Positions 1 to 7,356 of a DNA stretch of 64,000 bases are shown piece by piece; the stretch's first letter is position 1; the number at the start of each line of letters is the position of its first letter. The DNA is from Streptomyces sp. LBL (lineage in GTDB: Bacteria > Actinomycetota > Actinomycetes > Streptomycetales > Streptomycetaceae): assembly GCF_029893585.1 (NCBI RefSeq), contig NZ_JARXYX010000011.1:62001-126000 (forward strand), in the 5' to 3' direction. Made by a program: the position numbers and the translations under genes. The notes under the pieces are model-generated. The model was given only the letters and a program-made list of their open reading frames with translations, was not told where the DNA came from and searched no databases.

Positions 1-161
1 ACACCGAGCTGGGGCGCGGCAAGCCCGGCCCCTCTGCTGTCGCTCAGCGTCTCGCGCAGATCGCCGACTAAGGTGCGCAGCTCAGCATCGAAGTCGGTCA
101 CCGGCTTGGCAGGCTCCCGCAGAACCGGGTCACCGAGTTTCCTGATCGAGACAACCGTCAT
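1..161 (-). CDS. def: Peptide deformylase, N-terminal part cut by window edge
   Basis: Translating the minus strand from the ATG at 161 gives a protein beginning MTVVSIRKLGDPVLREPAKP and ending at the edge with RGAGLAAPQLGV. The segment GAGLAAPQ is motif I of peptide deformylases, metalloenzymes that remove the N-formyl group from new proteins. The opening 'I..LGDPVLR' is also typical. Only about 53 codons lie in the window; the catalytic motifs EGCLS and HExxH would lie beyond the edge. Neighbouring DNA up to 1,080 is a patchwork of gene pieces, so this may be an accessory def copy rather than the housekeeping one. The family call is firm; whether the gene is intact cannot be seen. Confidence 0.85.
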   Translation of the reverse strand, partial: MTVVSIRKLGDPVLREPAKPVTDFDAELRTLVGDLRETLSDSRGAGLAAPQLG

Positions 162-173
162 GCGAACCTCTTC

Positions 174-380
174 TTATCGAACGGACACCATCCGTGTCCG
201 ACCACTGTCACTGGCCTCACAACAGGCATGCCAGACTCGCCGTTCCCCACCCCTGCGGAGGCAGGCTTCCATGCCGGCCCACTCAATCCGCAGCCACGCA
301 AGGACAATCCTTTCATGCTCGACGTCTTGTCCGAGCTGGTTGATCACATGGCGTGGCTCGGCTGCGCCGACCTGCACCAC
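174..380 (-). CDS. Possible small protein gene just upstream of def (unrecognised)
   Basis: An open minus-strand frame ends with TAA only 12 bases before the def start, so it could be a co-transcribed upstream gene or the tail of a broken one. The frame stays open upstream of the GTG at 380 to at least about 470. The readable peptide includes GAAEPRHVINQLGQDVEHER and then WLRIEWAGMEACL; I do not recognise the family. Third-position GC is high in the upstream half and falls toward the stop. It could be the 3' end of a degraded gene. Existence as a real gene is uncertain. Confidence 0.25.
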   Translation of the reverse strand: MVQVGAAEPRHVINQLGQDVEHERIVLAWLRIEWAGMEACLRRGGERRVWHACCEASDSGRTRMVSVR

Positions 381-599
381 CGTGGCGGGCAGGCCGAGGG
401 CAGGCTTGATCGCCGCAGGATTCGGATCGACCTCGGAGGAGGCCGATGTCGAGGTCGATCCTAGGGGTCCTGGAGCTCACCATCGCTGCTTGTTGGTTCG
501 CAGCACTGCTCAAACCAACGAAGTGAAGAACAACGTGCCTGTCGTGCCTCAAACTGTTGCAAGCACCTGACCAGCTACAGCCACTGGTGAACCGCAGAT

Positions 600-824
600 A
601 AGCTCGCAGCCGATCACGACGGTGCTGGTGCAGGGCCGGAAGTAGGAGGTGTGGCACGCCTGCTGGAAGCGGCGGGCGGCGTACTCGTCGGGGCAGGCGA
701 CGGTGGCCGCGGCGGGTTGACCGTCCATGATCTCGCGCGCCAGGTTCGGGCCCGACAGCACCGCGACCCGGTCCGCGCTCAACTCATCCGTCCGCATCAC
801 ACCAAGCGGCAATTTCAGTCCCAC
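600..824 (-). pseudogene. Fragment of glycerol-3-phosphate dehydrogenase (gpsA-like)
   Basis: The minus-strand frame contains [13 protein letters not shown], then [12 protein letters not shown], then YFRP and IGCEL. These match in order the central part of NAD(P)-dependent glycerol-3-phosphate dehydrogenase, including the 'SGPN' substrate-binding segment and the 'CEL' that normally continues GGxxKN. After CEL the match stops abruptly at about 600 and the frame runs into unrelated sequence ending at 549. The N-terminal Rossmann GxGxxG part is absent upstream. About 60-70 residues of a normally ~335-residue enzyme remain, so this is a relic. It shares a strand with the deformylase gene and lies in the same disrupted region. 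Confidence 0.75.
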
Positions 825-916
825 GAACGGAGCAACGAGCCAACCGCCGTCACGTCACGTGAACCACCGGCTGTAGTACTAGCCCTCACTGGGCAGGACG
901 GTTTGGCCGCATCAGG

Positions 917-1030
917 TCAGTCTTCGTCGCCTCCCGCAGTCGTAAGGATGTGGTGGATGTCGTCTAGGGCGTCCTCCGACAGCATCGGCGCTCGTGACAG
1001 CCAGTACTCAAGCCACTCACCGTTCGTCAT
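917..1030 (-). CDS. Hypothetical 37-residue protein
   Basis: ATG at 1030 opens a 37-codon frame reading MTNGEWLEYWLSRAPMLSED and ending GGDED. Acidic, Trp-containing micro-proteins with a 'W..YWL.RAP.LS' start occur, as I recall them, as small hypotheticals beside Streptomyces mobile or regulatory genes, but I cannot name a family. The ribosome-binding site is weak (GAG about 9 bases upstream). It lies between the gpsA relic and an inverted repeat, inside the disrupted region. It could equally be chance; the composition fits coding DNA but the length gives little power. Confidence 0.4.
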   Translation of the reverse strand: MTNGEWLEYWLSRAPMLSEDALDDIHHILTTAGGDED

Positions 1031-1049
1031 AACCGCTGCTCACTCGCCT

Positions 1050-1078
1050 CTCTTTGAGATATCAGTTTCTTCAAAGAG
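1050..1078. repeat. Inverted repeat CTCTTTGA/TCAAAGAG at a gene breakpoint
   Basis: CTCTTTGA at 1050-1057 and TCAAAGAG at 1071-1078 form a perfect 8-bp inverted repeat around a 13-base AT-rich spacer. The right arm stops five bases before homology to the truncated metallothionein-like gene begins. It could be the footprint of a recombination event, an operator, or chance. The local drop in GC content supports foreign origin. Confidence 0.4.
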
Positions 1079-1082
1079 GAGA

Positions 1083-1250
1083 GTCCATGTCTTCGACTGC
1101 TTCTCCTGCGCGATCCACCGCATGGCACCCATCTGCGAGCACTGCCGGGTGCAGATCATCGGCCAGGGCGTCGAGGTCGAGGGCCACTGGTACTGCGGCG
1201 CCCACGATGCCCGCGCGGAGGGAAGGGCGGGCATCGTCGACAAGGTCTGA
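1083..1250 (+). pseudogene. 5'-truncated metallothionein-like zinc-ribbon protein
   Basis: The frame from 1083 reads VHVFDCFSCAIHRMAPICEH, later WYCGAHDARAEG, and ends GIVDKV at 1250. This matches the last two thirds of a small actinobacterial Cys-rich protein, as I recall it, that normally starts near MAICExCGNDY. The first Cys pair and the start codon are missing; the homology begins abruptly at 1083. In relatives the tail reads YCGAHCARAEG; here the last ligand Cys is Asp, a second sign of decay. An internal ATG at 1122 (MAPICEH) could still give a 42-residue peptide. The stop is 49 bases before the SURF1 gene, its usual-looking neighbour. Confidence 0.65.
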
Positions 1251-1299
1251 ACCGGGCCCCACCTCCGTGGACCCCGCGACCGAGTTGTACGGTCGTGGG

Positions 1300-2100
1300 G
1301 TGTACCGCTTCCTTCTGTCCCGGCAGTGGGTGATCCTCACGCTGGTCGCCCTCCTTCTCATCCCCACGATGATCAGGCTGGGCTTCTGGCAGATGCACCG
1401 CTACGAGGAGCGCAGCGCCCGCAACCAGCTGGTCGCCGACGCGCTGTCCGCGACGCCGGTCCCCGTGGAGACGCTGACCTCCCCCGGACACACGGTCACC
1501 ACGAACGAGCGGTACCACACCGTGACCGCGAAGGGCCGCTTCGACACCGACGACGAGGTCGTCGTCCGCCGCCGCACCAACTCCGACAACGCGGTCGGCT
1601 ACCACGTGCTGACCCCGTTCGTCCTGGAGGACGGCAAGGTCCTGCTCGTCAACCGGGGCTGGATCCCCGCGAACGGCCCGAGCCAGACCGCGTTCCCCGA
1701 GATCCCCGCGCCGCCGCGCGGCGAGATCACCGTCACCGGGCGGCTGATGCCCGACGAGACGACCGCGGCGAGCGGCATCAAGAACATCAAGGGACTGCCG
1801 GACCGGCAGGTCATGCTGATCAACAGTGCGCATGAGGCCCGGCGTCTCGGTGCCGAGGTGCTCGGCGGCTACATCGGGCAGACGTCACCCGAGCCGAAGG
1901 GCGACACCCCGGAGCTGGTGGGCAGGCCCGGCAACGAAGACGCCGCGCTGAACTACGCGTACGCCATCCAGTGGTGGCTGTTCTCCGCCGGGGTACCGGT
2001 CGGCTGGGTGGTCCTGGTCCGGCGCGAGCTGCGCGACCGCCGGGAGGCGCAGGCCGAGCAGGCCACGGCCACGGAGGAAACGGAACCCGCGGCCGTGTAG
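1300..2100 (+). CDS. SURF1 family protein (cytochrome c oxidase assembly)
   Basis: SURF1-type membrane protein of 266 residues, needed in relatives for assembly of haem-copper oxidase. An N-terminal membrane helix (about residues 9-30, ending RLGFWQMHRYEER) and a C-terminal helix (about 215-245, beginning NYAYAIQWWLFS) flank an extracytoplasmic domain with GYHVLTPF and VNRGWIP, all typical. The GTG at 1300 was chosen because it places the first helix about ten residues in; the frame is open much further upstream but enters the truncated gene. The C-terminal tail is Glu/Ala-rich. It is followed 94 bases later by the GH15 gene. Confidence 0.9.
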   Translation: MYRFLLSRQWVILTLVALLLIPTMIRLGFWQMHRYEERSARNQLVADALSATPVPVETLTSPGHTVTTNERYHTVTAKGRFDTDDEVVVRRRTNSDNAVGYHVLTPFVLEDGKVLLVNRGWIPANGPSQTAFPEIPAPPRGEITVTGRLMPDETTAASGIKNIKGLPDRQVMLINSAHEARRLGAEVLGGYIGQTSPEPKGDTPELVGRPGNEDAALNYAYAIQWWLFSAGVPVGWVVLVRRELRDRREAQAEQATATEETEPAAV

Positions 2101-2194
2101 GCAGCGCGCTTCACCCGCCCGGCCCGCCCGGCGCGCTTCACCCGCCCGGCCCCACCCCGGATTGCCGCACCGGGCGTCCGGGAACCCGCACTGC

Positions 2195-3982
2195 GTGCAC
2201 CCCCGTATCGAGGACTACGCCCTCATCGGCGACGAACAGACCGCCGCCCTGGTGGGCCGGGACGGCTCCGTCGACTGGCTCTGCCTGCCACGCTTCGACT
2301 CGCCCGCGTGTTTCGCCAAGCTCCTCGGCGACCAGGAGAACGGCCACTGGCGGATCGCTCCCAAGGGCGCCGAGGGCCCCTGCACCCGGCGGGCCTACCG
2401 CCCCGGCACCCTCGTCCTCGACACCGAGTGGGAGACCGCCGAGGGCAGCGTGCGGGTCACCGACCTGATGCCGCAGCGCGACCTCGCCCCTGACCTGGTC
2501 CGTGTCGTGGAGGGCCTCGGCGGCCGGGTCACCGTGCGCAGCACCCTGCGGTTGCGCTTCGACTACGGCGCGGTCATGCCGTGGATGCGCCGGTCCGACG
2601 GGCATCGGGTGGCCGTCGCGGGACCCGACTCGACGTGGCTGCGCAGCGAGCCCGCGGTACCCACCTGGGGCGAGGGCTTCGGCACCCACTCGCAGTTCAC
2701 CGTCGCCGCGGGCGAGAAGGTCGCCTTCGTGCTCACCTGGCACCCCTCGCACCAGCCGCGCCCGCCGCTCGTCGACCCGTACGAGGCACTGGAGACCAGC
2801 GTCGCGGACTGGAGGGCGTGGGCGTCCCGCTGTCGCTACGACGGCCCCCACCGGGACGCGGTCGTGCGCTCCCTGATCACCCTCAAGGCCCTCACCTACG
2901 CGCCGACCGGCGGCATCGTGGCCGCCGCGACCACCTCGCTGCCCGAGGAGCCGGGCGGGGTACGCAACTGGGACTACCGCTACTGCTGGCTGCGCGACTC
3001 CACCCTCACCCTGGGAGCCCTGGTGTCCTGCGGCTACCAGGAGGAGGCCGAGGCCTGGCGGAACTGGCTGCTGCGCGCGGTCGCCGGCGACCCGGCCGAC
3101 CTGCAGATCATGTACGGGCTCGCGGGAGAGCGCCGGCTGCCCGAGTTCGAGGTGCCGTGGCTGTCCGGATTCGCCGAATCCACTCCCGTACGCGTCGGCA
3201 ACGAAGCCGTGAACCAGCTCCAGCTGGACGTGTACGGCGAGGTCATGGACTCGCTGTCGCTGGCGCGGGAGGCGGGCCTGTCCACCACGGGGGACATGTG
3301 GGCGTTGCAGTGCGCCCTGATGACGTTCCTGGCGTCGGCCTGGCGGCAGCCCGACGAGGGACTGTGGGAGATGCGCGGGGGCCGCCGCCACTTCGTCCAC
3401 TCGAAGGTCATGGTGTGGGTGGCCGCCGACCGTGCCGTACGCGCGCTGGAGGAGAATCCGAAGCTGCGCGGTGACCTGGCCGGCTGGTGCGCGATGCGCG
3501 ACGAGGTGCACCGGGAGGTGTGCGAGAAGGGCTACGACGCCGAGCGGAACACCTTCACGCAGTACTACGGCTCACGCGAGCTGGACGCTTCGCTGCTGCT
3601 CATCCCCCGCGTCGGCTTCCTCCCGCCCGACGACCCGCGCGTGATCGGCACCATCGACGCGATCCGCGACGAGCTGGGCCACGGCGGCTTCGTGCGCCGC
3701 TACAGCGCCGAGGAGAGCAACGTCGACGGGCTGCCGGGCAGTGAGGGCACCTTCCTCGCGTGTTCGTTCTGGCTGGCGGACGCGCTGCACATGTCGGGCC
3801 GCACGAAGGAGGCACGGGAGCTGTTCGACCGGCTGGTCGGGCTCGGCAACGACGTGGGAATGCTGTCCGAGGAGTACGACCCCGTGGCGGGCGTCCAGCT
3901 CGGCAACGTCCCGCAGGCGTTCAGCCACATCGGCCTGGTGAACACCGCCCTCACCCTGTTCGGGGGCGACGGGGCAGGATAG
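2195..3982 (+). CDS. Glycoside hydrolase family 15 (glucoamylase/trehalase-type)
   Basis: 595-residue cytoplasmic protein, no signal peptide. The N-terminal beta-sandwich begins HPRIEDYALIGDEQTAALVG and carries GSVDWLCLPRFDSPA. The catalytic (alpha/alpha)6 barrel follows, with NWDYRYCWLRDS near residue 257 (substrate pocket) and EGTFLACSFWLADAL near 517, where GH15 enzymes carry a catalytic Glu. Actinobacterial relatives include trehalases and glucoamylases, so the alpha-glucoside used is not certain. GTG at 2195 gives the usual N-terminus HPRIEDY; an upstream TTG at 2162 would add an unconserved 11 residues. Its stop is 5 bases before the SDR start, suggesting co-transcription. Confidence 0.9.
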   Translation: MHPRIEDYALIGDEQTAALVGRDGSVDWLCLPRFDSPACFAKLLGDQENGHWRIAPKGAEGPCTRRAYRPGTLVLDTEWETAEGSVRVTDLMPQRDLAPDLVRVVEGLGGRVTVRSTLRLRFDYGAVMPWMRRSDGHRVAVAGPDSTWLRSEPAVPTWGEGFGTHSQFTVAAGEKVAFVLTWHPSHQPRPPLVDPYEALETSVADWRAWASRCRYDGPHRDAVVRSLITLKALTYAPTGGIVAAATTSLPEEPGGVRNWDYRYCWLRDSTLTLGALVSCGYQEEAEAWRNWLLRAVAGDPADLQIMYGLAGERRLPEFEVPWLSGFAESTPVRVGNEAVNQLQLDVYGEVMDSLSLAREAGLSTTGDMWALQCALMTFLASAWRQPDEGLWEMRGGRRHFVHSKVMVWVAADRAVRALEENPKLRGDLAGWCAMRDEVHREVCEKGYDAERNTFTQYYGSRELDASLLLIPRVGFLPPDDPRVIGTIDAIRDELGHGGFVRRYSAEESNVDGLPGSEGTFLACSFWLADALHMSGRTKEARELFDRLVGLGNDVGMLSEEYDPVAGVQLGNVPQAFSHIGLVNTALTLFGGDGAG

Positions 3983-3987
3983 GGGCC

Positions 3988-4743
3988 ATGGATCTTGGAC
4001 TGAAGGACCGGGTGTACGTCGTCACCGGGGCCACGCGTGGCCTCGGCAACGCCGCGGCGCGTGAGCTCGCCGCCGACGGCGCGAAGGTGGTCGTCACGGG
4101 GCGGGACGAGAAGAGCGTCGCCGACGCGGCGGCCGAGCTGGGGCCGAACGCGGTGGGAGTGGCCGCGGACAATGCCGACCCGGAGTCGGCGGCTCGGCTG
4201 ATCAACGCCGCGCGGGAGCACTTCGGCGGCTTCGACGGCGTCCTGATCAGCGTCGGGGGCCCCGCGCCGGGCTTCGTCGCCGACAACACGGACGAGCAGT
4301 GGCAGGCGGCGTTCGAGTCGGTGTTCCTGGGTGCGGTGCGGCTCGCGCGGGCGGCGGCGGGCGAACTGGAGGCCGGGGGTGTCATCGGGTTCGTGTTGTC
4401 CGGGTCGGTGCACGAGCCGATTCCCGGGTTGACGATCTCGAACGGGCTGCGCCCGGGACTGGCCGGGTTCGCCAAGTCGTTGGCGGACGAGTTGGGGCCT
4501 CGGGGGATCCGGGTGGTCGGGTTGCTGCCGGCGCGGATCGACACGGACCGGGTGCGGGAGCTGGACGGGTTGTCCGCGGACCCGGAAGCCACTCGGGCGG
4601 CCAACGAGGCACGGATCCCGCTGCGGCGGTACGGGCGGCCCGACGAGTTCGGGCGGACGGCCGCGTTCCTGTTGTCGCCGGCGGCTTCTTACCTGTCCGG
4701 GGTCATGTTGCCTGTCGACGGGGGGATACGGCACGGGTTCTGA
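3988..4743 (+). CDS. SDR family oxidoreductase with non-canonical active site
   Basis: 251-residue Rossmann-fold protein. The cofactor motif TGATRGLG is at residues 13-20, and the tail LSGVMLPVDGG is the classic SDR C-terminal segment. The usual catalytic YxxxK is absent: the aligned stretch reads LTISNGLRPGLAGF, which puts Ser at Tyr and Arg at Lys. The SNxLR pattern resembles a conserved SDR subgroup rather than a degraded copy, since the rest of the protein is full length. It may use a different mechanism or substrate. It starts 5 bases after the GH15 stop. Confidence 0.88.
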   Translation: MDLGLKDRVYVVTGATRGLGNAAARELAADGAKVVVTGRDEKSVADAAAELGPNAVGVAADNADPESAARLINAAREHFGGFDGVLISVGGPAPGFVADNTDEQWQAAFESVFLGAVRLARAAAGELEAGGVIGFVLSGSVHEPIPGLTISNGLRPGLAGFAKSLADELGPRGIRVVGLLPARIDTDRVRELDGLSADPEATRAANEARIPLRRYGRPDEFGRTAAFLLSPAASYLSGVMLPVDGGIRHGF

Positions 4744-4789
4744 CGTCGGGTCCTGACGTCGGGTCCTGACGTCGGGTCCTGACGTCAGG
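4741..4789. repeat. 13-bp tandem repeat TGACGTCGGGTCC, 3.8 copies
   Basis: Three perfect copies of the 13-base unit run 4741-4779, and a partial diverged copy (TGACGTCAGG) ends at 4789. The first TGA is the stop codon of the SDR gene, so the array grew from the gene's own end. Each unit holds a TGACGTC core; the last copy forms the palindrome TGACGTCA. No function is evident. Confidence 0.9.
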
Positions 4790-4846
4790 CAGCATTCGGA
4801 TACGGACATCGGTTCGAGACGGGGATCCAAAGGTGGGGATCAGACG

Positions 4847-5425
4847 TCAATTGACCCTTTCCGCACTGTGCTTGGCGCCTGTCAGCCTGACCTCTGCCGG
4901 GAGTGACGCCAGTCCCGCCGAATCGCGGGCGTGGGTCAGGGCTCCGGCCGTGAAGTCGCTCAGGGCCGTCCCGGGATCCACATGCGGCTCCAGTTGAAGG
5001 CGCACGCGGGTCTCGGGGGCCGTCGGACGGCCGGTGAGGTGGGCCTGGGCGTGGGACACGCCGTCCAGGTCGGCCGACTGGCCGGCCAGGACGCCCTCCA
5101 GGGCGCGGCCTCGCAGCAGGGCGCCCTCGCCGTCGCCGGTGTCGACCAGGACCTCGGTCAGGTGGTGTCGGCGCAGTACCGCGGTCAGCCACCACAGGGC
5201 GAGGAGGACGAGAACGGCGAGGACGGCGATGACGGTCGGCCACCACCAGTCGGCGTCCCGCCAGCGCGTGCGCTCGGCGTCGCTGAGCAGCACGTCGTGC
5301 CGGCCGTCGTGGATCCACCAGGAGGGGGCCGGGGCGCCCAGACCCACGGCGAGGACGGAGCCGCCGAGGAGCAGCAGGACGAGGCCGACGACTCCGAGCA
5401 GTACACGGTTGACGGTCCTGAGCAC
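4847..5425 (-). CDS. amaP: Alkaline shock response membrane anchor protein AmaP
   Basis: 192 residues with two hydrophobic helices (about residues 8-28, VNRVLLGVVGLVLLLLGG, and 62-85, PTVIAVLAVLVLLALWWLTAVL) followed by a soluble domain. This is the layout of AmaP, which anchors Asp23/Gls24 proteins to the membrane. It is last in a five-gene operon with two Asp23 paralogues, which supports the call. The start is between two GTGs: 5434 overlaps the upstream stop as GTGA but has no spaced ribosome-binding site; 5425 has GAGG at good spacing and was chosen. Confidence 0.8.
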   Translation of the reverse strand: MLRTVNRVLLGVVGLVLLLLGGSVLAVGLGAPAPSWWIHDGRHDVLLSDAERTRWRDADWWWPTVIAVLAVLVLLALWWLTAVLRRHHLTEVLVDTGDGEGALLRGRALEGVLAGQSADLDGVSHAQAHLTGRPTAPETRVRLQLEPHVDPGTALSDFTAGALTHARDSAGLASLPAEVRLTGAKHSAERVN

Positions 5426-5430
5426 CGTCC

Positions 5431-6096
5431 TCACCTCTTCCGTCCGGGCCGTGCCACGCGCACCGACAGCGCGGGCCGGCGGGACAGGCCCAGCGCTCGG
5501 ATCGCTTCGGCGAGTGTGGTCTCCACGTCGGCCTTCACGTCGTCCAGTTCGCGGAAGTGGGAGAGCGCGCGGACGTCGGCGCGGGCGCGGCCCACCCGTA
5601 CCCGTGCCGACTGCACGCCCGCGACCTCCATGGCCCGGTCGCGCAGTACGGTGGCCGCCGCGGCCCGGTGGAGTCCGGCCCGCACGTCGGGTTGGGGGCG
5701 CCGCATCGGCAGCACGGCCCGCAGGCCCGGGGTGACGGCCAGGACGATCAGCCACAGGCCGAGGGCCGCGGCGACGCCCGCACCGACGAGCACCCAGATG
5801 TCGTCCAGGGGCCGCTCGGCGAGTTGCCGGGCCAGCTCCCGGCGCCAGGACAGGGCGTCCCGGTGGGCCCGGACGGCGGCGACGTCGTACAGGAACGCGG
5901 CCGCGACGACCAGGAGCAGCAGCGCCACGATCCCCGCGGGGACACGGCGCGCCGACCAGAAGCGGCGGTCGCCGCCCGCGTCGCCCGCCTCGCCGTCGAG
6001 CACAGGTGGAGCCTCGTTCTCCCCGCCTGTGTCGGCCGCCTTCTCGAGGACCGGCAGTCGCTGTGTGGTGCCCTGTGAGCCCTGGGGCTCGCTCAT
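5431..6096 (-). CDS. DUF6286-type membrane protein in the Asp23 operon
   Basis: 221 residues: an acidic hydrophilic N-terminus (MSEPQGSQGTTQRLPVLEKA), a helix beginning RVPAGIVALLLLVVAAAF, a second helix around GAGVAAALGLWLIVLAV, then a soluble region rich in Arg. Two helices and a cytoplasmic tail resemble AmaP, and similar genes accompany Asp23 genes in Streptomyces. The ATG at 6096 has GGGGAGG eight bases upstream and shares one base with the preceding stop (TGATG). Function is inferred from context: scaffold for Asp23 oligomers at the membrane. The DUF number is from memory. Confidence 0.7.
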   Translation of the reverse strand: MSEPQGSQGTTQRLPVLEKAADTGGENEAPPVLDGEAGDAGGDRRFWSARRVPAGIVALLLLVVAAAFLYDVAAVRAHRDALSWRRELARQLAERPLDDIWVLVGAGVAAALGLWLIVLAVTPGLRAVLPMRRPQPDVRAGLHRAAAATVLRDRAMEVAGVQSARVRVGRARADVRALSHFRELDDVKADVETTLAEAIRALGLSRRPALSVRVARPGRKR

Positions 6097-6560
6097 CACG
6101 TCCTCCCCTGTGCCACGCCGTGCGCCGTTGCCGGATGCAGCCGTTCCACGTGTACGGCGACCTCCGGCACCTCCATGTCCACCAACGCGCCTACCCGCTC
6201 CATGACGTGCCGACGCACCCGTCCGCATCGGGCGCCGATGTCGGTGGGGTAGCCGAGTTCGAGGTGCACGCGGATGCGGACGGTTCCGTGGTGGACGGCG
6301 ACCGTGGCGTGCGGGGACGCGGCGGCCTCGGGCAGCTCACCGAGGGCCTCGCGCGCCACCCGGGCGGCGATCTTCGCGACGACCCGGTCGGCGATCCGCG
6401 TGGCGCCGCGCTCGCCCGGCGGGACGACGGCCCGGGATCCGCGCGACCCGCCGGCCGAGCCGGGCCCGGCGCTCGCGGCCCCGCTGCGGCCGGCCCCGCT
6501 CCCGACGGCCTGGTTGCCGCCGGCCTCACTGCTCACGGTCTCACTGCTCACGGACGTCAT
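6096..6560 (-). CDS. Asp23/Gls24 family envelope stress protein
   Basis: 154 residues. The first 50 are a low-complexity Gly/Ser/Ala stretch; then comes ATRIADRVVAKIAARVAREA followed by beta strands ending MEVPEVAVHVERLHP, the signature of the Asp23 fold. Asp23 proteins form membrane-associated networks under envelope stress. The start overlaps the upstream stop (ATGA at 6557-6560) and its stop overlaps the next start, so translation is coupled. The disordered N-terminus is longer than in the second paralogue at 6785. Confidence 0.8.
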   Translation of the reverse strand: MTSVSSETVSSEAGGNQAVGSGAGRSGAASAGPGSAGGSRGSRAVVPPGERGATRIADRVVAKIAARVAREALGELPEAAASPHATVAVHHGTVRIRVHLELGYPTDIGARCGRVRRHVMERVGALVDMEVPEVAVHVERLHPATAHGVAQGRT

Positions 6561-6751
6561 CGCCGCCGGTCACGTCGGTCGTCACGGGTACGGAAGAAGT
6601 CGCCGAGCTCCAGGTCACCCTCCAGCAACCGGCCGACGCCGAATCCGACGGCGCCCAGGGCGGCGACCAGCAGGAAGGCACCGAAGCCGCCGAAGTACCC
6701 GGCGAAGGCCAGCGCCATGCCGGCGATCAGGCCGACCACGGCCATGCTCAT
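6557..6751 (-). CDS. Small membrane protein of the Asp23 operon (DUF2273-like)
   Basis: 64 residues: two short hydrophobic helices (MAVVGLIAGMALAFAGYFGG and AFLLVAALGAVGFGVGRLL) and a charged tail, ELGDFFRTRDDRRDRRR. In Gram-positive Asp23 operons an equivalent two-helix mini-protein sits beside amaP, so it is probably a membrane partner of the Asp23 proteins. The family name is by analogy. It overlaps the following gene by four bases (ATGA). Confidence 0.75.
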   Translation of the reverse strand: MSMAVVGLIAGMALAFAGYFGGFGAFLLVAALGAVGFGVGRLLEGDLELGDFFRTRDDRRDRRR

Positions 6752-6784
6752 GGTGTCTCCGTTCGATTGTCGGTCCTCGGTGGG

Positions 6785-7276
6785 TCACTGGAGCCGGGAT
6801 TCCTGTTCCTCGTCCTCTTCCTCAGGCAGATGCACATCGCTCACCGCGATGTTGACCTCGACGACTTCGAGTCCCGTCATCCGCTCCACCGCCGCGATGA
6901 CGTTCTCCCGCACGGCCTGGGCCACATCGGCGATCGCCACGCCGTAGTCGACGACGATCTCCAGGTCGAGGGCGGTCTGCGACTCGCCGACCTCGACCTT
7001 GACCCCGCGCGTCACCGACTTCGCCCCGCCCGGGACCCGGTCCCGAACCGCCCCGAAGGTGCGGCTCAGCCCGCTGCCCATCGTGTGCACGCCGACGACG
7101 TCGCGGGCGGCCATCCCGGCGATCTTCTCCACGACCCCGTCGGCAATGGTCGTCCGGCCCCTGCTGGCCGGGGCTCCTCCGCCGCGTTTGACGGTCTTGC
7201 GCGTCTGGGTCGGCGGCTCGAACTCTCCCTCGGAGTTCTGCGTACGATTCCGCTCTGCCATGTCGCTCATCGCCAT
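6785..7276 (-). CDS. Asp23/Gls24 family envelope stress protein (operon leader)
   Basis: 163 residues. A charged N-terminus leads to GRTTIADGVVEKIAGMAARD and GVHTMGSGLSR, then VKVEVGESQTALDLEIVVDYG and VAQAVRENVI, a textbook Asp23 domain of about 110 residues. It is the first gene of the five-gene set and has a good GGAAGGA site before the ATG at 7276; an ATG 30 bases upstream lacks one. The promoter must lie in the 80-base gap to the divergent gene at 7357. Confidence 0.88.
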   Translation of the reverse strand: MAMSDMAERNRTQNSEGEFEPPTQTRKTVKRGGGAPASRGRTTIADGVVEKIAGMAARDVVGVHTMGSGLSRTFGAVRDRVPGGAKSVTRGVKVEVGESQTALDLEIVVDYGVAIADVAQAVRENVIAAVERMTGLEVVEVNIAVSDVHLPEEEDEEQESRLQ

Positions 7277-7356
7277 ACGTCCTTCCGCTCGTCCCCTACG
7301 AACCACGGTAAGTGGGGTTGCGCGATCGCGCGCCAGGGATGCGGCAGGCTGGAGTA

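Noticed and set aside
1040..1243. A minus-strand frame opposite the metallothionein-like fragment.
   Set aside because: The plus-strand frame carries the Cys motifs; the minus frame has none.
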